From NCBI RefSeq assembly GCF_013284055.1, contig NZ_CP054143.1, forward strand, positions 1,798,001 to 1,862,000: a stretch of 64,000 nt of DNA, read 5' to 3'. Numbering within the stretch: the stretch's first letter is position 1; every line of letters starts with the position of its first letter. The notes beneath the pieces were generated by a model. The model searched no databases. It worked only from the letters and a program-made list of their open reading frames with translations, and was not told the origin of the DNA. This DNA comes from Deefgea piscis. GTDB lineage: Bacteria > Pseudomonadota > Gammaproteobacteria > Burkholderiales > Chitinibacteraceae. Shown here piece after piece: positions 53,826-62,210 of the stretch. The position numbers were made by a program, and so were the translations under genes.

Positions 53826-54845
53826 TTATTTTTTCGGCTCTGATTTGCTGTCGTAGCGTTTGGTCCACTCGGCGAGGGTTTTGTCGCGCATGGCGGCAGA
53901 GACGCGTAGGTCTTGTTTGATTAAGCGTTGTTCGTAGTCCGCTGGAATATGTGCATTCGGTTTGGCAATACCTGGCATGGCGACGATGGCGAAGTTCTTT
54001 TCATACAGCTCGTTGGCCGATTTTGATGCTGACCAATCGGCGAGTTTTTTCGCTGCTTCGAGGTTTTTGGTGCCTTTCATAATCGCTGTGGCTTCCAAAT
54101 CCCAGCCTAGGCCTTCTTTTGGAAACACCAAATCAATCGGCGCGCCGCCTTCTTTGATTTTGGCCGCTCGGTATTCAAATGAAATGCCGATGGGGAATTC
54201 GCCGGCAGCAGCTTGTTTGCAAGGTTTTGAGCCAGAATGGGTGTATTGCGCGATGTTATCGTGCAATTTATCCATATACGCCCAGCCTTCTTTTTCTCCC
54301 ATGATTTGCAACCATGCGCTCACGTCAAAATAACCCGTGCCGCTTGAAGCAGGATTGGGCATAACAATTTTATTTTTGTATTCAGGCTTGGTGAGGTCTT
54401 TCCAGCTTTCCGGTTTTTTAATGCCCTGTTTGGCCGCTTCAACGGTGTTAAAGCAAATCGCTGCGCCCCATACATCCATGCCCACCCACGCTGGCGGCTT
54501 GCGATCATCGACATAGGCTTTACTGAGTAGCTCTACGCCTTTAGGCGCATAGGGTTGCAGCATGCCGTCTTTTTCAAAAATCAATAATGATGATGCGGCT
54601 AGGCCCATCACCACATCGGCTTGTGGATTGGCTTTTTCTGCAAGTAATTTTGCGGTAATAATTCCGGTAGAATCGCGCACCCATTTGATTTTGATGTCTG
54701 GATTTTCAGCTTCAAATTTGGCTTGATACGCTTTGAGCTGATCGGCTTCCAGCGCGGTATAAACGGTGAGTGTGGTTTCGGCCAAAGCCAGTGGTGCCGT
54801 CAAAAGTAGCGACAGAGCAAGCGACAGCGAGGTGAGGGTTTTCAT
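53826..54845 (-). CDS. phnS: 2-Aminoethylphosphonate-binding periplasmic protein (PhnS2-type)
   Basis: From ATG 54845 the precursor has 339 residues: a signal peptide (about 1-22, ending APLALAE) and a type-2 periplasmic binding fold of the iron/AEP group (TLTVYTALEADQLKAYQAKFE, DVVMGLAASSLL, WVGMDVWGAAICFNT, SSGTGYFDVSAWLQ). It delivers substrate to the PhnT/permease complex. The frame upstream to 54953 covers the regulatory region. Naming relies on resemblance to PhnS2 and the operon context. Confidence 0.88.
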   Translation of the reverse strand: MKTLTSLSLALSLLLTAPLALAETTLTVYTALEADQLKAYQAKFEAENPDIKIKWVRDSTGIITAKLLAEKANPQADVVMGLAASSLLIFEKDGMLQPYAPKGVELLSKAYVDDRKPPAWVGMDVWGAAICFNTVEAAKQGIKKPESWKDLTKPEYKNKIVMPNPASSGTGYFDVSAWLQIMGEKEGWAYMDKLHDNIAQYTHSGSKPCKQAAAGEFPIGISFEYRAAKIKEGGAPIDLVFPKEGLGWDLEATAIMKGTKNLEAAKKLADWSASKSANELYEKNFAIVAMPGIAKPNAHIPADYEQRLIKQDLRVSAAMRDKTLAEWTKRYDSKSEPKK

Positions 54846-54913
54846 TGCACAAGCCTTATTGCGTGGGTTTAATGTGGCGCTATTATGCTCAGCGCAAAGT
54901 GACAAACCGATTA

Positions 54914-54923
54914 CATCTAGATG
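54914..54923. promoter_or_regulatory. CTAG-centred palindrome before the AEP transporter gene (putative PhnF operator)
   Basis: CATCTAGATG followed by AATTTTT, the same string and orientation as before phnW. It lies 69 bp upstream of the binding-protein start codon, between it and divergent nsrR. Confidence 0.6.
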
Positions 54924-55078
54924 AATTTTTTGTGCGCGATGGGTTCGCTGCACGAGCTCGTTGCCTTGCTGTTTTGGCTTATTTTGGCGTTGAATGCGTT
55001 GGTGGATTCGGTTTGCTGAGGCACGTTGCCCGCCGATTCTGTGTATTATGGATTCTCAATTTTGCCGAAGGGGGCGTA

Positions 55079-55537
55079 ATGCGTCTGAATGTGTTTACCG
55101 ATTATTGCTTACGCACATTGATTTATGTGGCAGTACAAGAAGGGGGGATTGTGACGCGCAGCGAGATCGCCCACGCTTATGGCATTTCGGATAATCACTT
55201 GATGAAAGTGGTTAATTTTTTATCTCGGCATGGTTTTTTAGAGACCTTACGCGGTAAAGGCGGTGGTATGCGTTTGGCCGTGCCCGCAGAGCAAATTATG
55301 GTTGGGCGTTTGGTGCGTTTAAGTGAGGCCGATAGTCCGATGGTGGAATGTTTTGATCCAACGCATTCGATGTGCAGTATCGATGGCATTTGTCGTTTGC
55401 GCGGCGTGTTGAGTGAAGCTATGGCCGCTTTTTATTCGGTACTGGATCGCTATTGTTTGGCGCAATTGGTGCTCAATCCGGTTGAGCTCAATGCAGTATT
55501 TCATGTGGCCTTGCCTGAGCGGCACCGCCCAAGCTAA
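55079..55537 (+). CDS. nsrR: Rrf2-family nitric-oxide-sensing repressor NsrR
   Basis: From ATG 55079 (GAAGGGGG upstream) the protein has 152 residues. The N-terminal winged helix has MRLNVFTDYCLRTLIYVAV, ISDNHLMKVVNFLSR and LRGKGGGMRLA, as in NsrR. The three Fe-S cysteines are Cys91, Cys99 and Cys105 (first spacer three residues longer than in E. coli). NsrR with an NO-sensitive cluster represses hmp and related genes; a matching operator is present at 34876. The upstream frame to 54845 is not coding. Confidence 0.88.
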   Translation: MRLNVFTDYCLRTLIYVAVQEGGIVTRSEIAHAYGISDNHLMKVVNFLSRHGFLETLRGKGGGMRLAVPAEQIMVGRLVRLSEADSPMVECFDPTHSMCSIDGICRLRGVLSEAMAAFYSVLDRYCLAQLVLNPVELNAVFHVALPERHRPS

Positions 55538-55554
55538 AAGGCACAGCTAAATCC

Positions 55555-56247
55555 ATGGCGTTTGAAAACGATAAAATAAAGCCGCAGGGACAATTTGCGG
55601 CGTTGCGGCATTTATTTGTGGCGCGACCACGGCTGATGTTTTCGGTGGTCGCTGGCGTGATGATGTTTTTTGCTTTGTCAGCTGATTTTTCGCTGCTAAT
55701 GCGCTTTTTACTGGCTTGGAATACCTGTTCGTGGCTGTATTTGATTAGCTTATCGATTTTAATGTTTCGCGCGCCCGGCAAACATATTCGGGCGGTGGCA
55801 AAAGTACAAGATGAGAATGCCAAGCAGGTGCTGGCCTTTGTTTGCTTGGCGGCAGTGGCCAGTTTGGTGGCGATCGTCTTGGGTTTAGCAATGGATAACC
55901 AGCTTAAAGCTTGGTTTAAATATGCGCCATTGCTATTGGCTTTTATGACGGTGGCCGGCTCTTGGTTATTGGTGCCAACTTCATTTGCGATTCACTATGC
56001 CCATCTGTATTACCAGCACCAAGGAAAAATCCCTTTATTGCTGTTTGCAGAGCAGCCTGCTGAGCCGACCTATCCCGATTTTTTGTATTTCTCTTTTACC
56101 ATCGCGGTGGCATCGCAAACTGCGGATGTCGGCGTTGGTAGTGGCGCAATGCGGCGTTTGGTTTTATTGCAGTCTATTCTCTCTTTTGTTTTCAATATGG
56201 TGATCTTGGGTTTGTCGGTCAATATTGGGGCGAGTTTGTTGGTTTAA
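55555..56247 (+). CDS. DUF1345 family membrane protein
   Basis: The 230-residue protein has five to six membrane helices and the DUF1345 pattern: a first pair around MFSVVAGVMMFFALSA, the central segment IHYAHLYY, and the C-terminal YPDFLYFSFTIAVASQTADVGVGSGAMRRLVLLQSILSFVFN. The C-terminal part resembles a two-helix potassium-channel pore module, but no TVGYGD filter is present. Function unknown. It follows nsrR by 17 bp and may be co-transcribed. Confidence 0.82.
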   Translation: MAFENDKIKPQGQFAALRHLFVARPRLMFSVVAGVMMFFALSADFSLLMRFLLAWNTCSWLYLISLSILMFRAPGKHIRAVAKVQDENAKQVLAFVCLAAVASLVAIVLGLAMDNQLKAWFKYAPLLLAFMTVAGSWLLVPTSFAIHYAHLYYQHQGKIPLLLFAEQPAEPTYPDFLYFSFTIAVASQTADVGVGSGAMRRLVLLQSILSFVFNMVILGLSVNIGASLLV

Positions 56248-56422
56248 GCCCGCAAACAACGCCAACCATCCCGATCTGCGCATTGTTTGCCGGTATCTGC
56301 TTTTAACGTTGCTCTGTCAGCTAAAAATATCGAGGTGCTCGTCAGTCTATCGCTTGGCGTGTTTTCGTGCGGCTTGCATCAGTCTGTACTAGCATGAATC
56401 AATCTTAGCCAGTGCGATTCCC

Positions 56423-57640
56423 ATGATAAAAAAAATCCCTGCTGAATACATCAAACCGGGTATGTATATCCATGATTTAAACGTTGATTGGATGAATCAT
56501 CCCTTTGTGCGTAATCGTTTTGTGATTCAAACCGATGAAGAAATCGCCAAAATTACCGCCACTGGCGTGCGTGAAATTTATATTGATACCGCGCTTGGCC
56601 TTGATATGTCCGATGCGCCGACGATAGAAGAAGTGAATGCCGAATTAGATGCGGATTTATTACGCATTGCCGAAGCACCACCGATGATTGTTAAAGTCTC
56701 GTATGCCGAAGAGTTAGGCCGGGCGCATAAAATTCACCAACAAGCGACCAATGCCGTTAAAACTGTCATGCGTGATGTGCGTATGGGGCAAGCGATTCAA
56801 ATGGATGATGTGGCCAATGTAGTGGGCGATATTACCGAATCGGTATTAAGAAATAGCGGCGCTTTAGTCGGTTTATTAGCAATTAAAAATAAAGATGAAT
56901 ACACTTTTTTGCATTCGGTCAGCGTTTGCACTTTGATGGTGACTTTCGCGCAATCATTAGGAATGGATCGCAATTTAATTCGTTTGGCTGGAATTGGTGG
57001 TTTATTGCATGACACCGGAAAAATGAAAGTCCCCAATGAAATTTTAAATAAACCGGGGCGTTTAACTGACGCAGAATTTGCCATTATGCGCCGCCATCCT
57101 GAGGAAGGATGGAATATTTTGCGGCAAATTGATGATATGGAGGCGATTCCGCTAGAGATTACTTTGCATCATCATGAGCGAATGGATGGTACCGGTTATC
57201 CACATAAATTACCGGGCAATGAAATTAGCCAAATGGCGCAAATGGCCGCCGTGGTCGATGTATATGACGCGATTACGTCAGACCGTTGTTATCACGTAGG
57301 GATGCCAGCGACGGAAGGGTTAAGAAAACTCTGGGAATGGAGTAAATTTCATTTTAACCCTGAATTAGTACAAGCTTTTATGCGCACCATTGGGATTTAT
57401 CCGGTTGGCTCTTTAGTGCGTTTAGAATCAGGTCGTTTGGGAATTGTGATTGAGCAAAATGAAGGCAGTTTATTGCAGCCAAAATTAAAAGTAATCTTTA
57501 CTACCAAATCCAATACGTATATCACGCCCACTATTGTTGATTTAGCCAGGCCCATGGGTAAGGGGGGAGCGGATAAAATAATGGGCCATGAAGATCCCGC
57601 CAAATGGCAGATCAACATCGCCCGTTTTTTATTGCCTTAA
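56423..57640 (+). CDS. HD-GYP domain cyclic-di-GMP phosphodiesterase
   Basis: The 405-residue protein has a DUF3391-type N-terminal domain (1-130; IPAEYIKPGMYIHDLNVDWMNHPF) and an HD-GYP domain (about 160-345) with all signature parts: LLHDTGKMKVP, EILNKPGRLTDAEFAIMRRHPEEGWNIL, HHHERMDGTGYP and VVDVYDAITSDR. It should hydrolyse c-di-GMP with a di-iron or similar centre. It is a single-gene unit. Confidence 0.93.
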   Translation: MIKKIPAEYIKPGMYIHDLNVDWMNHPFVRNRFVIQTDEEIAKITATGVREIYIDTALGLDMSDAPTIEEVNAELDADLLRIAEAPPMIVKVSYAEELGRAHKIHQQATNAVKTVMRDVRMGQAIQMDDVANVVGDITESVLRNSGALVGLLAIKNKDEYTFLHSVSVCTLMVTFAQSLGMDRNLIRLAGIGGLLHDTGKMKVPNEILNKPGRLTDAEFAIMRRHPEEGWNILRQIDDMEAIPLEITLHHHERMDGTGYPHKLPGNEISQMAQMAAVVDVYDAITSDRCYHVGMPATEGLRKLWEWSKFHFNPELVQAFMRTIGIYPVGSLVRLESGRLGIVIEQNEGSLLQPKLKVIFTTKSNTYITPTIVDLARPMGKGGADKIMGHEDPAKWQINIARFLLP

Positions 57641-57702
57641 ACCCGCCATTTATAAATGGATTGAATAAGGCAATGCTTGCTTATTTTTTGACTTAAATTG
57701 GA

Positions 57703-58176
57703 TTATTTGTCCATTGCCATTTGTGTTTTTTCTTTTGCCGAGAAAATTCTGTAGCGTAATTCGATGCCTTCTGGCACATAAACCACGACTGGTAATTTAG
57801 CATTATAGCGATAGAGTTTTTCTGAATAGACCGCAACAAAAGCTGATTTTTTAGCTTCTTTTGGGTTGCAAGCCATCATGGTGCTGATACCGCTTTTTAC
57901 TTCTGGTAATACCCAATAATTATAACCCCAGCCTTGTACGGTTTCTTCTTTGAGCTCGCCGGCTAAACGCGTTTGATTACAATCGACTTCCATCATTTTA
58001 CCGGCTAATAATTGCACACGATAAAGTTCAGGATTTTTAACTTTAGGTAATTGAATCACTTTACGTACAAAACCGGCTTCTGCGGCTGGATAAGCTTGCA
58101 GTGGATCTGGGCTAGAAGCAAATGCAGTTGCGCAAGTAATGGCACTTAAAGCAATGATGGCGTTGTGAAGTTTCAT
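57703..58176 (-). CDS. eco: Ecotin, periplasmic serine-protease inhibitor
   Basis: From ATG 58176 (TAGGAC upstream) the precursor has 157 residues: a signal peptide (1-20) and the ecotin fold: LQAYPAAEAGFVRKVIQLP, VDCNQTRLAGELKEETVQGWGYNYWV, reactive loop STMMAC with methionine at P1 (Met100), disulfide Cys66-Cys103, and PVVVYVPEGIELRYRIF. It inhibits trypsin-like and other serine proteases as a dimer. No partner gene is adjacent. Confidence 0.95.
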   Translation of the reverse strand: MKLHNAIIALSAITCATAFASSPDPLQAYPAAEAGFVRKVIQLPKVKNPELYRVQLLAGKMMEVDCNQTRLAGELKEETVQGWGYNYWVLPEVKSGISTMMACNPKEAKKSAFVAVYSEKLYRYNAKLPVVVYVPEGIELRYRIFSAKEKTQMAMDK

Positions 58177-58361
58177 TTTTTGTCCTATCTGGGCTTGCAC
58201 GATTGATGGATATCGACGTGCAAAAAGCCTTGATTGATAACGGATTCATCCATACAAGAGTCAATGCAGCCAGCTGCAACTGACACAATTTGAAGCATCA
58301 TAAGGAATCTATTTGCTGAAAAGTAGCAACTATTCACAGTGAGCCAATGAAGTGCATCACT

Positions 58362-59270
58362 TTATTTTGAGTATTTATTAATTGCCGCTTGGATCTCGGC
58401 GATGGCTTTTTCAATATCATCTTCGCTAATTTCTGGCGCGGTCATAAAGCTTTGATCGTCAATATGGGTACTAATGGTATTGATATCTAAATTTTGAGTC
58501 GAAACAAATGCTTCGGTATCGCCAAATTCAGTATTTTCATGCCAATTAATGGCCAATGCGGTCAGGTTATCACTATGCGCACCACCGCGTAATTCAGCGC
58601 GATCCATGAGTTGTGGAACCGAGAATAAAACCGGGAATGAAGAAAGAAAATGATTGATTTCTGCTGCGCTTAACGAGCCCCAGAAACCATCGGTACACAA
58701 TAAAATCGCATCGCTATCATTGAGGCTGACTTTACCGCCAATTTCTATTTCAGGTAATAAACTACCGCCTAAACAATTGTAGATTTTGTTTTTTTCTGCG
58801 TGATGTAGGGCTTCTTCTTCGGTAATTAAGCCGGCATCTACTAGTTTTCTTACTTTGGAATGGTCTCTGGTTTGGGCAATGGTTTGGCCATTGCGAATCA
58901 AATAAAAACGCGAATCGCCAACGTGCGCCCAATACACGATGCCATCTTGAATAATACAGGCCACAATCGTTGTGCGTGGTACTTCAATGAGGTGATGGGC
59001 AATGGCGTAGTTATAAATGGCATCATGGCAGCGCAATAAAGCATCATGCAAAAATTCATTGGGATTATGAATAATTGGCGTGGCTTTTTTTTGGAATTGG
59101 TCGCTGAGTAATTCGACGGTGATTTGCGCTGCGACTTCTCCGTGTAAATGGCCGCCCATGCCGTCGGCCACCACCAAGAGCAGTGCATCACGGCTATATG
59201 AATAGCCATAACGGTCTTGATTATATTGCCGGCCACCTTTGCGGCTTTCTTGGAACACGGTAAATTTCAT
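58362..59270 (-). CDS. PP2C-type serine/threonine protein phosphatase
   Basis: The 302-residue protein has a PPM/PP2C domain (1-245): RKGGRQYNQDRYGY, metal-binding VVADGMGGHLHGEVAA, AHVGDSRFYLIRNG, LLCTDGFWG and SDNLTALAI. A 55-residue acidic tail follows. It should dephosphorylate Ser/Thr-phosphorylated proteins, in particular those of the kinase encoded just upstream, whose stop codon overlaps its start (ATGA). Confidence 0.92.
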   Translation of the reverse strand: MKFTVFQESRKGGRQYNQDRYGYSYSRDALLLVVADGMGGHLHGEVAAQITVELLSDQFQKKATPIIHNPNEFLHDALLRCHDAIYNYAIAHHLIEVPRTTIVACIIQDGIVYWAHVGDSRFYLIRNGQTIAQTRDHSKVRKLVDAGLITEEEALHHAEKNKIYNCLGGSLLPEIEIGGKVSLNDSDAILLCTDGFWGSLSAAEINHFLSSFPVLFSVPQLMDRAELRGGAHSDNLTALAINWHENTEFGDTEAFVSTQNLDINTISTHIDDQSFMTAPEISEDDIEKAIAEIQAAINKYSK

Positions 59271-60235
59271 GATTGATCTCCGCGTTTAGGGCGAATCAAT
59301 TCGGTCCATTTTCGCTTGATCATATGAATAAGGCTGCCTTTTTTACGCGGCACTGAGCCCGGCTCCAGCAGTAATTTTTGTATTTGCAATACGCTTTGTG
59401 GGCGTTTTTCATGATCAATTTCAAGACACTGATGAATCAGGGCTAATAATTCTGGCGAATATCGATCGCCATAGGCTTGCTCTAATCGTTGTACTTTGTC
59501 GTCTTTTTCGCGGCTATCGGCCGCTTGTGGTGCGGTGCCGGCGATGCAGGCAAACATCGATGCGCCAACGCCATAAATATCAGTCCAAGGACCTAATTGC
59601 TCTTTTTTGCGATATTGCTCGGGCGCAGCAAAGCCGGGGGTATACATTGGCGTAAGTCGTGATTGCTCAGCAGTCAACGATTGGCGAGCGGAGCCAAAAT
59701 CGAGCAAAACCGGCGAGCCATCTTTACGAATATAAATATTGGCGGGTTTAATATCTAAGTGCAGTAATTTATTCAGGTGAACTTCACGCAAACCATTGAG
59801 TAAATTAAAAAATACACTGCGAATGAGTTTTTCATCAACGCCTTCACGTTCATGATTAATTTGAATCTCTTTTTGTAAAGTACGGCCGCGCTCATATTCC
59901 ATCACCATATACACGGTGTCATTGGCACGGAAAAAATTCAGCACTCGGACAATATTCGGATGCTGAATTCTGGCGAGTGTTTTGCCCTCTTCAAAAAAAC
60001 ATTTCAAACCATGCCGAAACAACGCGATATGTTCTTCGCTCACGGCTTGCACGGCGACGCCTTCTTTGCGCAGCGCTAAAGAATTGGGTAAATATTCTTT
60101 GATTGCGACCGGGTAGTCGTGCTCATCGTGGGCTAAATACACAATACTAAAGCCGCCAGCAGATAAAAGCTTGGCGATGGTGTAGTTCTGTAATTGGTAT
60201 CCGCGTGCGAGCGGTTGATTGCTTGGGGTGGCCAT
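59267..60235 (-). CDS. Hanks-type serine/threonine protein kinase
   Basis: The 322-residue protein has a complete kinase domain (about 14-275): glycine loop LSAGGFSIVYLAHD, lysine in VAIKEYLP, HLDIKPANIYI (HLD instead of HRD, so a non-RD kinase), and LDFGSARQ. The activation loop reads PMYTPGFAAPEQY. The C-terminal 45 residues are basic and lack a membrane helix or sensor domain, so it is cytoplasmic. It is paired with the PP2C gene. No FHA or type VI genes are near. Confidence 0.92.
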   Translation of the reverse strand: MATPSNQPLARGYQLQNYTIAKLLSAGGFSIVYLAHDEHDYPVAIKEYLPNSLALRKEGVAVQAVSEEHIALFRHGLKCFFEEGKTLARIQHPNIVRVLNFFRANDTVYMVMEYERGRTLQKEIQINHEREGVDEKLIRSVFFNLLNGLREVHLNKLLHLDIKPANIYIRKDGSPVLLDFGSARQSLTAEQSRLTPMYTPGFAAPEQYRKKEQLGPWTDIYGVGASMFACIAGTAPQAADSREKDDKVQRLEQAYGDRYSPELLALIHQCLEIDHEKRPQSVLQIQKLLLEPGSVPRKKGSLIHMIKRKWTELIRPKRGDQS

Positions 60236-60267
60236 GCTTAGTTTTGGTTATACTCTGAGTAAATAGT

Positions 60268-60340
60268 CTAGGGCCTGTTGATGTTTGGCATTCTGCCGCA
60301 GCTTACGCAGTTTTCGCGGTGAATGTAGCGTCAATAGACC
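60268..60340. repeat. Short diverged relative of the 695-970 element
   Basis: CTAGGGCCTGTTGATGTTTGGC (60268-60289) and GCGTCAATAGACC (60328-60340) resemble the terminal repeats of the 276-bp element (CTAGGGTCTGTTGACG and its complement), and TTTTCGCGGTGAAT in between matches its interior TTTTCGCGGCGAAT. Most of the middle is missing. It lies between the divergent kinase and yicC genes and may overlap their promoters. Confidence 0.5.
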
Positions 60341-60399
60341 ATTAGTGTCAGCCCTACCGTCGTAAGTGTAAAGCGGCGCGTATTAAAGAAGGAAGTTAT

Positions 60400-61266
60400 A
60401 TGATTTATAGCATGACTGGATACGCAAGTGCCCAAAGAGAATTGTCCCATGGTGTGTTATCGGTTGAGTTGCGCGCCGTCAATCATCGCTTTTTAGATCT
60501 AAGCCTAAGATTGCCTGAGGAATTCCGTGCTTTAGAGGGCGCAATCCGTGAGAAGCTCAGCGGGCGTCTTAATCGTGGCAAATTAGAATGCCGTTTAAAT
60601 TTTAATGTTCGTGAAGCGGCCAACACGCAGTTGCGCTTAAACAACGCTTTAGTCGCAGAGTTGCTACGTTTAGCCGATCAAGTCAAAGAGCACCAAGCGA
60701 GCGCCGGCGATTTACGTATGGCCGATATTTTACGCTGGCCCGGTGTGATTGAATCGGATGCATTGCCAACAGAGCTATTGCAAGCAACTGCGCTTGAAGT
60801 GCTGGATGTGGCTTTGGTTGACTTCCTAGCCAGTCGTGCCCGCGAAGGCACTAAGTTGGCGGCGATTTTATTAGAGCGTGTTGACGCGATGGAAGCCTTG
60901 ATTGCTGGCGTAAAACCATTATTGCCGCAAATTATCTCTGATTATGAAGCCAAGCTAACTTTACGTTTTGTTGAGGCCATAGGCTGTGGCGATGACGACC
61001 GAGTTCGCCAAGAAATGGTGATCTTTGCGCAAAAAGTAGACATTCTGGAAGAAATCGATCGCCTGCAAACGCATATCGCAGAATTGCGCCGAATTTTGCA
61101 AAAAGGCGGCAATGCCGGTAAGCGTTTAGATTTCTTGATGCAAGAGCTTAACCGTGAAGCCAATACTTTAGGCTCGAAATCGGTTTCGGTTGAAACCACC
61201 AAAGTGGCGATGGAACTGAAAGTCTTGATCGAACAAATGCGCGAACAAGTACAAAATATTGAGTAA
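60400..61266 (+). CDS. yicC: YicC family endoribonuclease
   Basis: The 288-residue protein has both conserved ends: MIYSMTGYASAQRE and VELRAVNHRFLDLSLRLPEEFRALE at the N-terminus, and LQTHIAELRRIL, KGGNAGKRLDFLMQELNREANTLGSKS, EMKVLIEQMREQVQNIE-like sequence at the C-terminus. YicC is reported as an endoribonuclease acting on small RNAs. AAGGAAG precedes ATG 60400. The yicC-gmk-rpoZ-spoT order is conserved in proteobacteria. Confidence 0.94.
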   Translation: MIYSMTGYASAQRELSHGVLSVELRAVNHRFLDLSLRLPEEFRALEGAIREKLSGRLNRGKLECRLNFNVREAANTQLRLNNALVAELLRLADQVKEHQASAGDLRMADILRWPGVIESDALPTELLQATALEVLDVALVDFLASRAREGTKLAAILLERVDAMEALIAGVKPLLPQIISDYEAKLTLRFVEAIGCGDDDRVRQEMVIFAQKVDILEEIDRLQTHIAELRRILQKGGNAGKRLDFLMQELNREANTLGSKSVSVETTKVAMELKVLIEQMREQVQNIE

Positions 61267-61306
61267 ACTATTGCGACTTGTTTGTAGGTTGTAGAGGATT
61301 TAAAAA

Positions 61307-61921
61307 ATGGTCAAAGGTAATTTGCTGGTGGTGACAGCACCATCAGGTGCAGGAAAAACAACATTGGTTGCGGCTTTGCTCGCTGCCGATAGTCAGGTTC
61401 AGCTTTCGATTTCGTTTACCACGCGCCCACCACGCGAGGGTGAAATCAATGGTAAAGACTATCACTTTGTTGATCGCGCCGAATTTGAGCGCATGATTGC
61501 GGCGGGTGAGTTATTGGAATTTGCCGAAGTTTATGGCAATTATTACGGCACATCGCAGCTGTGGATCAATGAAGTCATGGCCAATGGCCGTGATATTTTG
61601 TTAGAAATCGATTGCCAAGGCGCCGAGCAAGTACGGCGTTTGTTCCCTGAAGCCATCGGCATCTTTATCTTGCCGCCTTGCTTGGAAACCTTGGAAAGTC
61701 GGCTGCGTGGCCGTGGCAAAGACAGCGATGAAGTGATTGCACGTCGTTTGGCGGTGGCCAAAGAAGAGGTGAATCACGTTGATGAATTTGATTTTGTGAT
61801 TGTGAATGAACATATCGATGATGCAGTTCGTGACATGATTGCAGTCGTGCGCGCACAGCGATTGACCTTAGCGCGTCAATCCGAGCGCCATACCGCCTTG
61901 ATTTCAAGCTTAAAAGGCTAA
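61307..61921 (+). CDS. gmk: Guanylate kinase
   Basis: The 204-residue protein has P-loop APSGAGKTT (residues 11-19), the GMP-binding region SFTTRPPREGEINGKDYHFV, YYGTS and LLEIDCQGAEQVR. It phosphorylates GMP to GDP. It lies 40 bp after yicC and upstream of rpoZ and spoT, linking GDP supply and ppGpp metabolism. Confidence 0.97.
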   Translation: MVKGNLLVVTAPSGAGKTTLVAALLAADSQVQLSISFTTRPPREGEINGKDYHFVDRAEFERMIAAGELLEFAEVYGNYYGTSQLWINEVMANGRDILLEIDCQGAEQVRRLFPEAIGIFILPPCLETLESRLRGRGKDSDEVIARRLAVAKEEVNHVDEFDFVIVNEHIDDAVRDMIAVVRAQRLTLARQSERHTALISSLKG

Positions 61922-61991
61922 TTTTCGCAGTAAGTGATATAATACGCGGTTTCGCCCATCCACGGGCTAGCCGCACTCGGAGATAAACCCT

Positions 61992-62201
61992 ATGGCACGT
62001 GTAACTATTGAAGATTGCCTTGATCGCATTCCTAATCGTTTTGACCTGACTTTGGCGGCTGCATTTCGTGCGCGCCAAATCGAAAACGGTTCAACCCCAC
62101 AAGTAGAAAACAACGGCCGTGAAAAACCAACCGTGTTGGCATTGCGCGAAATGTCGGCAGGTTTGGTCGGTGTTGATATTCTGACTCGTACTCGTTCTTA
62201 A
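61992..62201 (+). CDS. rpoZ: RNA polymerase omega subunit
   Basis: The 69-residue protein starts [30 protein letters not shown] and has [14 protein letters not shown], the classical omega motif that clamps beta-prime and forms part of the ppGpp site. CGGAGATAAACCCT gives a good ribosome site. It sits between gmk and spoT. Confidence 0.96.
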   Translation: MARVTIEDCLDRIPNRFDLTLAAAFRARQIENGSTPQVENNGREKPTVLALREMSAGLVGVDILTRTRS

Positions 62202-62210
62202 TTGTAAACG

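Noticed and set aside
53534-53920. Open frame of 128 codons between the AEP-binding and ATPase genes
   Set aside because: It reads through two perfect palindromes and overlaps both neighbouring genes on the other strand.
54845-55078. N-terminal extension of nsrR
   Set aside because: The extra 78 residues lie over the divergent promoter and operator; the Rrf2 family begins exactly at ATG 55079 with a strong ribosome site.
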